Positions 44,223 to 52,689 of a stretch of 64,000 nt of DNA are shown piece after piece. Every line of letters begins with the position of its first letter. Positions within the stretch are counted from its first letter, which is position 1. The DNA is from Massilia oculi (GTDB taxonomy: Bacteria > Pseudomonadota > Gammaproteobacteria > Burkholderiales > Burkholderiaceae_D). Under the pieces are notes generated by a model, which searched no databases, was not told where the DNA came from, and saw only the letters and a list, made by a program, of their open reading frames with translations. Position numbers and translations under genes: made by a program. The stretch covers positions 682,001-746,000 of the forward strand of contig NZ_CP029343.1 of NCBI RefSeq assembly GCF_003143515.1, written 5' to 3'.

Positions 44223-45322
44223 TCGGCCTGCTGCTTGACGAGCCGTACCGGTTCGAATTCGCGCAGCTGCTCAACCTGCTGCTGCGCGAGCTGCGGCGTC
44301 ACGGCGTGTCCTATGAGCGTGCCATGCGCGAGGTGCTGAGGTTTCAGAACAACCTGTCCCTCTCGTTCCCGGCCAGCGAAGTGCATTCGCTCGTGGTGGA
44401 ACCGAACGTACCGGATCCTCTTGCCGCCCTGCGCAGGGGAGAACTGAAACGCATCCGGATCACGCCGGCATTCATCGGGCTACTGGGAGCCGGCGGCACC
44501 CTGCCCCTGCACGACACCGAGCGGATCGCGGCCCGCAAGACGGATGACGGCGATGCGAGTCAGCGCGAACTCCTCGACGTGCTGTCGAACCGCCTTATCG
44601 GGCTGTTCTACGAAGCCTGGGCCAAGTACCGGGTCGAGCATAGCCTCGACATCGAGGGCCAGGACCGCCTGCTTCCGATGCTGGGCGCCATAGCGGGCGT
44701 GCGATCGGCATCCGCCATCGGGCGCACGCACCCGGCCGGCCAGGTGAAGCAGGAAACGATGGCCTATTTTTCAGGACTGCTCAGAACCCGGCCCGTCGCG
44801 GCAAGCACCATCGAACAGGTGTTGAGCGCCCACTTCGGGCTACCAATCGAGCTGGAGCAGTTCGTCGGCTGCTGGGCGCCGGTCCCTTTGAACCGGCGCA
44901 GCACGCTCGGCGTCACGGCGCCGACGCTGGGTAGTAGTGCTGCACTCGGGGTACGCCAGTGGCGCCACGACCTGCGCGCCAGGCTGCACATCGGCCCTCT
45001 CATTGAGGCCCAGGTAGCGGGCTTTCTTCCCGGTGGGGACGCGCTGAGCGCCCTGGCGGAGATGGCCAGCCTGTTTGCGACGCCAATGATGCGTTACGAA
45101 CTACGGCTGCTGCTGGCGCCTCCCTGCATCAAGCGCCTCACCTTGAGTACGAGGACGACGCCACGCCGGCTTGGCTGGAGCACCTTCCTGACTGGGTCTG
45201 ACGGCGTCGCCCGCCGTCCGGAAATCAGGTCGATGCTGCGCCTGCCGATGCCCTTGTCCTGCGCCACACAGGGGACGGGAACGGTTCAAACGGCAGCGAC
45301 TGCGCCCGCGCCGGCCCTGTAG
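44186..45322 (+). CDS. tssG: TssG, type VI secretion baseplate protein
   Basis: A 378-residue TssG (VasB/ImpH) protein. Recognisable segments: EPYRFEFAQLLNLLLRELRR, FQNNLSLSFPASEVHSL, FIGLLGAGGTLPLHDTERI and HFGLPIELEQFVGCW. The C-terminal 40 residues (from about MLRLPMPLSCATQ) look family-atypical and read through the 3' end of the antisense pseudogene, so the original end may have been altered. AAAGGAGCTG precedes the ATG at 44186. Confidence 0.94.
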   Translation: MQATKRAHGTSVIGLLLDEPYRFEFAQLLNLLLRELRRHGVSYERAMREVLRFQNNLSLSFPASEVHSLVVEPNVPDPLAALRRGELKRIRITPAFIGLLGAGGTLPLHDTERIAARKTDDGDASQRELLDVLSNRLIGLFYEAWAKYRVEHSLDIEGQDRLLPMLGAIAGVRSASAIGRTHPAGQVKQETMAYFSGLLRTRPVAASTIEQVLSAHFGLPIELEQFVGCWAPVPLNRRSTLGVTAPTLGSSAALGVRQWRHDLRARLHIGPLIEAQVAGFLPGGDALSALAEMASLFATPMMRYELRLLLAPPCIKRLTLSTRTTPRRLGWSTFLTGSDGVARRPEIRSMLRLPMPLSCATQGTGTVQTAATAPAPAL

Positions 45323-46063
45323 GATTTTAGCGCGGGCACTTCGCCCTGCAGCCGCTCCGCATGCACCAATACCGGCGCGACAAAGATGAGTTTACGCTGC
45401 TGGTTGCCGGCGCCGTAAGGCTGCATCCGGAAGTGCCCGCGGCGCCAGTGCGGCGTCACGCTGCCCCCGGACGCACAATCCGGAGCGCTTGACGGCAGGG
45501 ACTCGGGACCAACCATGATGCTGTCGTACAGGGCAGCCGATCTCTGCAAGAGCTTGGCGCGCTTGCGTTCGCCCAGGCCGGCGGCGCGGCGTAGCGCCGC
45601 GTCGTGGTCGCGGTGCTCCGTCACGCGCGCCTGTTTCAACGCCATGTACAGGAACACCCTCACTACGTAGCTGACCGCGGCGTGCATCGATCGCTCGAAC
45701 GTCCCGTCCCGCAGCTCTGCAGGTCCTCGGCAATCATCTCGGCCATTGCCCCCGATAGCGGGCGCTCGGGACGCGCGTGTTCGAACTGCCGAAGAATGTC
45801 CTCCTGATCTGCCAGCACCGCGTGCTCGGCTCTTGCCAGCGGCGCCAGATCTGAAGGGTTCCGAGCGCCCGAGTCCAGGCATCGATCGCGCCTTGGCTAT
45901 GAAACTGGACCGCGTAAGGCCGCCCGAGAAGATTGATCACGCGACTGCAGCTAACCGCCGGATTGACGTCGACCAGTTCGTACTCCGGCGGCGCCTGCTT
46001 TCCAGCCGCTATGGCGGCATCGTTCCCGGCCAATCGCCCATGTTGTCTCAGGTTTTTCAGCAT
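45286..46063 (-). pseudogene. Frameshifted gene of a widespread HWRRGHFR..PYG protein family (AcrVA2-like?)
   Basis: Three minus-strand frames together give one protein of about 255 residues: frame 1 from MLKNLRQHGRLAGNDAAIAA to AIDAWTRALG, frame 2 ARNPSDLAPLARAEHAVLAD to AMAEMIAEDLQ, frame 3 from ERSMHAAVSYVVRVFLYMAL through GERKRAKLLQRSAALYDSIM to PHWRRGHFRMQPYGAGNQQR and IFVAPVLVHAERL. The last motif occurs in many hypothetical proteins of Proteobacteria, some labelled AcrVA2-like anti-CRISPR; I recall this label but cannot verify it. Shifts lie near 45865 and 45705. It overlaps tssG by 37 bases. Confidence 0.6.
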
Positions 46064-46218
46064 GTCAGGTCCGCCTGGTGGATCGATTCGAAGAAGACAC
46101 CCAGAAACTGTAGACATGGCTCAGAGAAACACATTGACTCCCGTCAATTTCGGTCTAGCGACAACAGGGTAACTTAGCCGTTGGATCTTTTATCTTGAGC
46201 AGCCATTGGAGGCAGTTG

Positions 46219-46785
46219 ATGGGCGAAAGCCAGGTGATCACGGCCGGCGCCGCGCTGTCGGCGTTCAGCGGACAATCGCAGCACAACCGGCTGATGCGCT
46301 TGGACTTCCCGTTCAAGGACGGCCCGACCGCCATCCTGCTCCCGAACAAGCTGGTCGCTCATGAAGAGGTCTCGCGCGGCTTCCACATCTCGGTCGAGGT
46401 GTTGTCGGACGACCCGCGCATCCCGCTGAAGATCATCATGGAAAAAATGGTGACCATCTCCCTGGTGCGCCAGGACGGCTCGCTGCGCTACTTCAACGGC
46501 TACGTCACCGAGTTCCGTTTTCTCCGCAGCGACGGCGGCTTTGCCTTCTTCCAGATGGTGCTCGAGCCCTGGCTCGCACTCACCCGGCTGCGCAAGGACT
46601 GCGTGTCCTTCCACCATAAAAGCGTGCGCGAGATCACCGAGGAAACCCTGAAGCACTACCCTCAGGCGGACTGGCACATGCACGTCTATGAGGACGACCC
46701 GCGCCTGACGGTGGCCAACCAGTACAACGAGACCGACTACAACCACCTGCACCGCCGCTGGGAAGCGCTCGGCCTGCACTACTGG
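46219..46785 (+). repeat. Direct repeat copy 1 (vgrG 5' part)
   Basis: 567 bases encoding the first 189 residues of VgrG, nearly identical and without indels to 50163-50729. The similarity ends abruptly at CACTACTGG in both copies. Confidence 0.9.
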
Positions 46786-48912
46786 TACGAGCACCGCTTC
46801 GATGGCCACAAGCTCATGCTGTCCGATAAAAGCTTCCTGGCCGAGCCGATCGACGCTACCCGCCACGATGACGAGGATGTCATCCCCTTTCGCGACAATG
46901 ACGGCTCGCTCGAGGACGACGGCATCCGCGAATGGACGGCGAGCCGGCGCCTCGGTTCGGGCCAGACTACCCTGGCCAGCACCGACTACAAGAACCCAGG
47001 CGCGCAGCACGCCAGCTTCCATTCAGCTAACCGACAAGGCGACATCTTCCCCTACGAGGTGTACGAGGATACGGGGTCGTACGGCTTTCGCATGCGCAGC
47101 GACGGCGAGCAGCTGGCGGCGCGGCGCATGGTCGAGCAGGACAAGAACACGCAGACCTTCGAAGCCGTGGGCAACGACAGGAGTGTGATGCCAGGTCGCA
47201 CCTTCAAGCTCGGCGGGCACTTCAGCGCCAAGCCGCGCTCGCTCGAGTACGATCCCGAACCGCGTCCCGGTATCGGCGACCGCGACTACCTGATCCTGTC
47301 CGTCGACCACGAGGCGACCAACAATTACCAGGCCGGCCCGGGTGCGCCTTCGCACTACGAGAACCGCTTCACCTGCGTGCGCAAGGACATCCGCTGGCGC
47401 CCCGGCTCGGGCTTCAACAGCGAGCCCGGCACCTACACGGGCCTGCACACCGCGACCGTGGGCGGCCCGGCCGGCGCCGAGATCCACACGGACGGCTATG
47501 GAAGGGTCAAGCTGCAGCTCCACTGGGACCGGCTGGGCAAGCATGACGAGAACAGCTCGCCCTGGATCCGCGTGATGACGCCCGCCGCCGGCCACGAATT
47601 CGGACAGATCCGCTTGCCACGCGTGGGCGAGGAGGTAGTCGTCGTCTACGCCAACGGCAACATCGACCACCCGCTGATCCTCGGGGCCGTCCAGAACGGC
47701 AAGCACATGCCGCCGTGGTCGCTGCCCAAACAACAAGCGCTCGCCGGCCTGCGCAGCCGCGAGCTCGGCGGCGGCAAGCGCGGCAACCACCTCGTCCTGG
47801 ACGACACGAAGGAACAGATCCAGGCGCAGCTGAAAAGTGACCACCAGTGCAGCCAGCTCTCGCTCGGGCACATCACGCGCATCGAGGACACCAGCGGGCG
47901 CAAGGACGCGCGCGGCGAGGGCTGGGAGCTGCGCACCGACGGGCACGGCGTGGCGCGCGCCGCCAGAGGGCTCTTGATCACGACCGAGGCGCGCCAGGCG
48001 GCCCGCGGGCCGATCAAGGACATGGGCGAGACGACGCGTCGGCTCACGCTCGCTGCCGAACATCATCAACTGCTGGCGGAGATCGCGCACAAGAACGGCG
48101 CACAGGAGCCGGCCGACAACCAGGATGCCGTCGCATCCCTTCTGCAGTCGCAGAACGACGCGGTCCAGGGGCTGGCGTCGGACGGCGGTGGCTTTCCCGA
48201 GCTGAACAAGCCGCACTTGGTGCTGGCCAGCCCTGCTGGCATCGCCACGACGACCTCGGGCGACACCCATATCGCCAGCGACCGCCACACGGCCCTCACG
48301 ACCGGCAAAAGCCTATCGGTGGCTGCCGGCACGCATTTCTTCGCCAGCATCCGCCAGTCGTTCCGCCTGTTCGTCCAGAAGGCGGGCATGAAGATGGTGG
48401 CCGCGGCCGGCGACATCGACGTCCAGGCGCTGACCGACAACATCAAGCTGCTGGCAAAGCTGGACATCACGCAAACGGCCAACCGGATCACGATCAGCGC
48501 CAAGGAAGAAGTCGTTATCAACGGCGGCGGCAGCTACGCGAAGTTCGCTGCTGGCCAAATCGAATTTGGCACCAACGGGAATTTCGTCGCGCATGCTGCG
48601 ACGCATAGTCTTCCTGGTGCAAAGAGTATGAGTGTTGCGGCTTCGATGGCGGCAGCAAAATTCGGGTCGTCGACTGCTAGCGAACAGACGCTCAGTGACC
48701 TCACCGACAGCTTGACCTGGGTCGAATTCAAGCTGATCAACGAGAGTGGCCCGATCCCAAACGAAGCCTACATCCTTACTGATCCTGGCGGTACTCAGCA
48801 TTCTGGGAACGTCGATGATCAAGGAGGTGCCCGTATCGATCAGATTCCTGCCGGGCAATGCAAAATCGCGTTCCCGAATCTTGGGTATTCGTACGAAGCT
48901 CCAACGAACTGA
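46219..48912 (+). CDS. vgrG: VgrG, type VI secretion spike with DUF2345 and C-terminal extension
   Basis: A 897-residue T6SS spike protein. Domains in order: gp27-like Phage_GPD domain (about 1-380), gp5 OB-fold (about 395-500, GRVKLQLHWDRLGKHDENSS and WIRVMTPAAGHEFGQIRLPR, VGEEVVVVYANGNIDHPLIL), DUF2345 beta-helix (about 610-800, with TTGKSLSVAAGTHFFASI), and an extra C-terminal module (about 845-897, LTDPGGTQHSGNVDDQGGAR) resembling a small beta-sandwich cargo adaptor. The ATG at 46219 follows GGAGGCAGTTG. The next two genes are probable effector and immunity. Confidence 0.96.
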   Translation: MGESQVITAGAALSAFSGQSQHNRLMRLDFPFKDGPTAILLPNKLVAHEEVSRGFHISVEVLSDDPRIPLKIIMEKMVTISLVRQDGSLRYFNGYVTEFRFLRSDGGFAFFQMVLEPWLALTRLRKDCVSFHHKSVREITEETLKHYPQADWHMHVYEDDPRLTVANQYNETDYNHLHRRWEALGLHYWYEHRFDGHKLMLSDKSFLAEPIDATRHDDEDVIPFRDNDGSLEDDGIREWTASRRLGSGQTTLASTDYKNPGAQHASFHSANRQGDIFPYEVYEDTGSYGFRMRSDGEQLAARRMVEQDKNTQTFEAVGNDRSVMPGRTFKLGGHFSAKPRSLEYDPEPRPGIGDRDYLILSVDHEATNNYQAGPGAPSHYENRFTCVRKDIRWRPGSGFNSEPGTYTGLHTATVGGPAGAEIHTDGYGRVKLQLHWDRLGKHDENSSPWIRVMTPAAGHEFGQIRLPRVGEEVVVVYANGNIDHPLILGAVQNGKHMPPWSLPKQQALAGLRSRELGGGKRGNHLVLDDTKEQIQAQLKSDHQCSQLSLGHITRIEDTSGRKDARGEGWELRTDGHGVARAARGLLITTEARQAARGPIKDMGETTRRLTLAAEHHQLLAEIAHKNGAQEPADNQDAVASLLQSQNDAVQGLASDGGGFPELNKPHLVLASPAGIATTTSGDTHIASDRHTALTTGKSLSVAAGTHFFASIRQSFRLFVQKAGMKMVAAAGDIDVQALTDNIKLLAKLDITQTANRITISAKEEVVINGGGSYAKFAAGQIEFGTNGNFVAHAATHSLPGAKSMSVAASMAAAKFGSSTASEQTLSDLTDSLTWVEFKLINESGPIPNEAYILTDPGGTQHSGNVDDQGGARIDQIPAGQCKIAFPNLGYSYEAPTN

Positions 48913-48944
48913 ACACACGCTCTTTCACGTTGAGGACGCTGATC

Positions 48945-49628
48945 GTGCCCACAATAGACGCAACTACCAAAAGCACTAAAGATGGCTTGGGCATTGCAAC
49001 CAAACAAACTACGACGATACAGGTCCAGTCGCCCATTATCGAAATCCTGATCGGTGGCCCTTATCAGTCGAATGGCAAGGAGCACACATACGGCCATGTC
49101 GCACTCCGGGTAATCACTCCTAGCGATGACTATGTATATGATTTTGGTAGGTACAACGGTGAGACTGGCCCTTATGGCCAAGGCAGGCTTCGGGTCTGGA
49201 CGATATTCAAAAAATACATCGCGGGTGAAAATGCGACTGGCCGAACGACTACCAGCTTCGCTTATCATGTTCCTGCCGCTTCAGCAGCCAATGTGAACGC
49301 ACATTTTAAATCTCTCATCGGCAATCGTCCGGTTTTGAAGGCATATGGAGATCATATGAAGGAATATCGTCTAGCCGAGGATTACCATGCTCTAAACAAT
49401 AACTGTGCGACCACTGCGATGACAGGCGCACGTGTGGCCATCAAGGATCTCGACTTTGACGTGCCGAAGTTCAACAAAGGCGAAGGCATGAGTGGGTCGG
49501 AACAATTCGCCGCAAAGTTAGCCGGATGGCCCTCCCGCATCTTCATGCCGGCCGACTTGAAAAAAATGCTGGAAAGTAACCCGCACCGCCGGCCTAACAA
49601 GGTCGAGAAGCACGGTGGCGCAAAATGA
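48945..49628 (+). CDS. Probable T6SS effector, permuted NlpC/P60 (papain-like) fold
   Basis: A 227-residue protein with GTG start chosen for the GAGG site 9 bases upstream and clean separation from the vgrG stop; a longer frame reaches back into vgrG. The order His then Asn-Cys (YGHVALRV about residue 53, then YHALNNNCATTAM about 150) fits circularly permuted NlpC/P60 cysteine hydrolases such as DUF4105 and TseH-like peptidoglycan enzymes. No signal peptide, as expected for cargo of VgrG. The region is clearly more AT-rich than vgrG, suggesting recent acquisition. Immediately downstream, coupled by ATGA, is a membrane-anchored protein. Confidence 0.72.
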   Translation: MPTIDATTKSTKDGLGIATKQTTTIQVQSPIIEILIGGPYQSNGKEHTYGHVALRVITPSDDYVYDFGRYNGETGPYGQGRLRVWTIFKKYIAGENATGRTTTSFAYHVPAASAANVNAHFKSLIGNRPVLKAYGDHMKEYRLAEDYHALNNNCATTAMTGARVAIKDLDFDVPKFNKGEGMSGSEQFAAKLAGWPSRIFMPADLKKMLESNPHRRPNKVEKHGGAK

Positions 49629-50056
49629 GCAAGAAATTTTTTACTGGTGGAATATCCCTGCTTTTCATTGCAGGAATTTTGACGATCTTTTTTTGGAATA
49701 AAATTATGGAAAACAAGCCCGTGTACCGTCTTACAGAACCGATGCTCATCGCCAGCGGCAAAGGGGAACCGTATTACATGATTCCGGCAAATACGGTTCT
49801 TCGTTTTAAAGAAGGGTTTGCAGAAGGGCATGAACTCTACACGATCGAAGTGTTTTACAAGGGAAAACTCCCGGCCGAGCAGCTCTCTTCGCATGCGTCA
49901 AGCGAATCAACCTGGCTCTATCAGCTTGATGCCGACGATGTATCCAAGGTGTTAAACCAATACCCATTATCGAAGGACGATCTTGTAGAAATACTGAAAG
50001 CCAGAAAAATGACGCGCGACGATCTCGCACAAATCGTCCGAGAGTGGAAAGACTAA
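49625..50056 (+). CDS. Probable immunity protein of the adjacent effector
   Basis: A 143-residue protein with a short basic start and one N-terminal membrane helix (about residues 5-25, GGISLLFIAGILTIFFW), then a periplasmic domain ending in a charged helix (SKDDLVEILKARKMTRDDLA). Topology fits an inner-membrane-anchored periplasmic immunity protein against a wall-degrading effector. Its start overlaps the effector stop (ATGA), and both share AT-rich codon use. No family recognised; function inferred from position and topology. Confidence 0.65.
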   Translation: MSKKFFTGGISLLFIAGILTIFFWNKIMENKPVYRLTEPMLIASGKGEPYYMIPANTVLRFKEGFAEGHELYTIEVFYKGKLPAEQLSSHASSESTWLYQLDADDVSKVLNQYPLSKDDLVEILKARKMTRDDLAQIVREWKD

Positions 50057-50162
50057 CAAACGCGAATCGGATAAGCAGACCACGCGCCAATTGCGCAGGA
50101 AGTCTGCTGAATCTTTCCAAGTCCCGCTTATGGCAACGTCGGTCTGTCATTGGGAGCAGTGA

Positions 50163-50729
50163 ATGGGCGAAAGCCAGGTGATCGCGGCAGGTGCCGCGCT
50201 GTCGGCGTTCAGCGGGCAATCGCAGTACAACCGGCTGATGCGGCTGGAATTCCCGTTCGAGGACGGCCCGCCCGCCATCCTGCTACCCAACAAGTTGGTC
50301 GCCCGCGAGGAAGTCTCGCGCGGCTTCCGCTTCGTGCTCGAGGTACTGTCGGACGACTCGCGCATCCCGCTGAAGATCATCATGGGAAAAATGGTGACCA
50401 TCTCCCTGGTGCGCCAGGACGGCTCGGTGCGCTACTTCAACGGCTACGTCACCGAGTTCCGTTTTCTCCGCAGCGACGGCGGTTTCGCCTTCTTCGAGAT
50501 GGTGCTGGAACCCTGGCTCGCATTCGCGCGCCTGCGCAAGAACAGCGTGCCGTTCCACCACAAAAGCGTGCGCGAGATCACCGAAGAAACCCTGAAGCAC
50601 TACCCTCAGGCGGACTGGCACATGCACGTCTATGAGGACGACCCGCGCCTGACGGTGGCCAACCAGTACAACGAGACCGACTACAACCACCTGCACCGCC
50701 GCTGGGAAGCGCTCGGCCTGCACTACTGG
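50163..50729 (+). repeat. Direct repeat copy 2 (vgrG 5' part)
   Basis: Second copy of the vgrG 5' region, including its GGGAGCAGTG leader. At 50730 the sequence switches to Rhs core without breaking the frame. Confidence 0.9.
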
Positions 50730-52079
50730 CTGACGAACATCGAGGACAGCCGGCGCGGCCAGGTCAAATACCGCTATGACCCAGTGGGACGGCTGCTGGC
50801 GGCAAACAGCGCATTGGGCCATGAAACCTTCGCGTTCGACCCGGCCGGCAACATCCAGGCACCCGATACCGCGCAGCAGGAGCCCATTGCCCGCCGTGTC
50901 CCGCTACCAAAGCTGCTGGACAACTTGCTCAAGGAATATGTCGGCGTGCGCTACCGCTACGACGAACGCGGCAACGTCGTGGAACGTACCCAGGACGGCG
51001 AGCGGTCCGAATATGCATGGGATGCGTTCAACCGAATGACCCGCGCCACGACCCGGCATGGCGTCAGCACCTTTGCCTACGATCCGCTGGGGCGGCGCAT
51101 CGCCAAGCACAGCCAGGCGATGGAAGGCGCTGCCTTCCGGAAGGCCACCCGGACCATGTACGGTTGGGACGGCGACACGCTGGCCCTGGAAAGCAGCGTG
51201 CACCACGGTTATGCCGCGGGCGAACGCACGGTGCACTACGTGTACGAGCGCGACAGCTTCGTGCCGCTGGTACAGGCCACCCGAAACCAGTCGCTTCGAC
51301 TGGCGCCCACCACCGATGTTAAGGCGCTGATGGCGGGCAACGGCGGCAAGTACGATATTGCGCTTGATCCGCTGTGGAACGATGAATTCGAGCAGGAAGC
51401 CGAGCCGTTCGGCAAGGAAGAGATTGCCTTCTATCAGTGCGATCATCTGGGCACGCCGCAGGAGTTGACGGATTGCGAGGGCCAGGTCGCCTGGTCGGCG
51501 CAGTACAAGGCGTGGGGGCAGGCAAAGGAAGCGATCGGCGAGGCAACGCGCACGGCCGGGATGCGTAACCCGATCCGGTTCCAGGGGCAATACTTTGATG
51601 AAGAGACCGGGCTGCACTACAACCGGTATCGGTACTACGATCCGGACGGCGCACGTTATATAACGGCTGATCCCATCGGCCTGCTCGGCGGGATGAACGC
51701 TTATCAGTACGCACCTAATCCCACGGGTTGGATTGACCCTTTGGGTTTGCGGCCGAAGAACCGGAAAGCAGCTTGTCCTGCATGTAGTGCAACCCCATGT
51801 CGAAATACGAGAAATCCGGCGCGCGGTGCGGCACAATTTCAAAGCAGCGATCACTACCCTAATAAAGACCGTTGGTCAAATGTGATCCTGCCTAAAGGAA
51901 CCACTGTCTATACACTGTATCCTTACAAGAAGCTAGGCGGATTGCTGACGCGTCTACTCTTGCTGCGTCAAAGAAATCAGTTAATGCATATCATGAGTCG
52001 ACACAAGTGGGGCACTCTGGAAAAGATCCTGACCTCTTCAAGTTCCCTGCAAGGGAAAGAGTACAGGCATTCACACTAA
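50163..52079 (+). CDS. VgrG-Rhs chimera with polymorphic toxin tail
   Basis: A 638-residue fusion. Residues 1-189 are the N-terminal part of VgrG only (no OB-fold spike or DUF2345). From about 190 it is Rhs core: YD repeats (KYRYDPVGRLLAANSALG, YRYDERGNVVERTQDG, FAYDPLGRRIAK), then the conserved Rhs end (FYQCDHLGTPQELTD, RFQGQYFDEETGLHYNRYRY, YDPDGARYITADPIGLLGG) closing in DPLGL at about residue 525. After that the toxin tail (DRWSNVILPKGTTVYTLYP) goes out of frame; the frame ends at 52079 in unrelated residues. The junction keeps the reading frame perfectly. The protein lacks the needle tip, so delivery by T6SS is doubtful unless its gp27 part still assembles. Confidence 0.9.
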   Translation: MGESQVIAAGAALSAFSGQSQYNRLMRLEFPFEDGPPAILLPNKLVAREEVSRGFRFVLEVLSDDSRIPLKIIMGKMVTISLVRQDGSVRYFNGYVTEFRFLRSDGGFAFFEMVLEPWLAFARLRKNSVPFHHKSVREITEETLKHYPQADWHMHVYEDDPRLTVANQYNETDYNHLHRRWEALGLHYWLTNIEDSRRGQVKYRYDPVGRLLAANSALGHETFAFDPAGNIQAPDTAQQEPIARRVPLPKLLDNLLKEYVGVRYRYDERGNVVERTQDGERSEYAWDAFNRMTRATTRHGVSTFAYDPLGRRIAKHSQAMEGAAFRKATRTMYGWDGDTLALESSVHHGYAAGERTVHYVYERDSFVPLVQATRNQSLRLAPTTDVKALMAGNGGKYDIALDPLWNDEFEQEAEPFGKEEIAFYQCDHLGTPQELTDCEGQVAWSAQYKAWGQAKEAIGEATRTAGMRNPIRFQGQYFDEETGLHYNRYRYYDPDGARYITADPIGLLGGMNAYQYAPNPTGWIDPLGLRPKNRKAACPACSATPCRNTRNPARGAAQFQSSDHYPNKDRWSNVILPKGTTVYTLYPYKKLGGLLTRLLLLRQRNQLMHIMSRHKWGTLEKILTSSSSLQGKEYRHSH

Positions 52080-52219
52080 AAGAAGATCTTTGCGTCGGAA
52101 AAGCTTACGCGCTAGCCACCGACCAATATGGTGCGGGTGGAGGAACGCAGTATTACATCACTGTAGGAGATCGTAAACGCATGAAAAAATGCTCAATTAT
52201 GGACTTAACAAACCCATGA
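51924..52219 (+). pseudogene. Out-of-frame end of the Rhs toxin domain
   Basis: In the frame one base off the Rhs gene, coding sequence continues as RIADASTLAASKKSVNAYHE, QVGHSGKDPDLFKFPARERV, FTLKEDLCVGKAYALATDQY and GAGGGTQYYI, and stops inside the immunity start (ATGA). The sequence LPKGT...GGGTQYYI belongs to one toxin domain, so an indel near 51925 has separated its start from its end. Reading the pieces together gives a tail of about 155 residues after DPLGL. The fold is unknown; an ADP-ribosyltransferase-like toxin is possible but unproven. Confidence 0.7.
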
Positions 52220-52653
52220 TCAATTTTATTGAAGGACAAATCAATCTCGGAGAGAAAAGTCTCTTCGCTGCTTCTGATAATGAATACTTAAACGCTCTTG
52301 CCGAAAAAGGTTTAATTGAAAAGCGAGAGACTGGTGGCGGCAGAGTTTATTACTACGTCGAGGCTGAAACGGACGGCATGAGGTTCGGCGTTTTCATCAG
52401 GTTGCGAGAGAAAAGAATTGAATGGCTCCGATTGAGCTGGTTGGACAGCTCTATGAAAGGGTGGGATAACGTAAGTGAAAAGGCGTTGAAGGATGAATAT
52501 CGTCTGCTATTGAATTTCATAGAAGAGATGGTCAGACGCCCACCTGACAATAAGGGAAATAGGAAGCGTACTTGGCGCTTCAAATGGGGACTACTTGAAG
52601 TGTGCTGTGAGCCTCGTGCCTGTCAGGCGGACATCTTTATGAAACCTCGATGA
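52216..52653 (+). CDS. Immunity-type protein 1 of the Rhs toxin tail
   Basis: A 145-residue soluble protein starting MINFIEGQINLGEKSLFAAS, acidic in the first half and basic near the end. The ATG overlaps the toxin-tail stop. It is a clear paralogue of the 54015 gene: shared MINF.EG.I.LGE.S, AL/EKG.IEK, MRFG.FI.L.EKRI and VSEKALK.EY. AT-rich like the toxin tail. Cytoplasmic, fitting immunity to a cytoplasm-acting toxin. Family not recognised. Confidence 0.75.
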   Translation: MINFIEGQINLGEKSLFAASDNEYLNALAEKGLIEKRETGGGRVYYYVEAETDGMRFGVFIRLREKRIEWLRLSWLDSSMKGWDNVSEKALKDEYRLLLNFIEEMVRRPPDNKGNRKRTWRFKWGLLEVCCEPRACQADIFMKPR

Positions 52654-52689
52654 GCCGCTCCCAGTCGGATGAGCGACTGATATACTAAC

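Noticed and set aside
46195..46218. Longer vgrG start adding eight residues (MSSHWRQL)
   Set aside because: The ribosome site GGAGGCAGTTG and the start of the second copy both point to ATG at 46219.
47023..48288. 421-residue open frame antisense to vgrG
   Set aside because: Shadow frame without start signal; vgrG domains are continuous on the plus strand.
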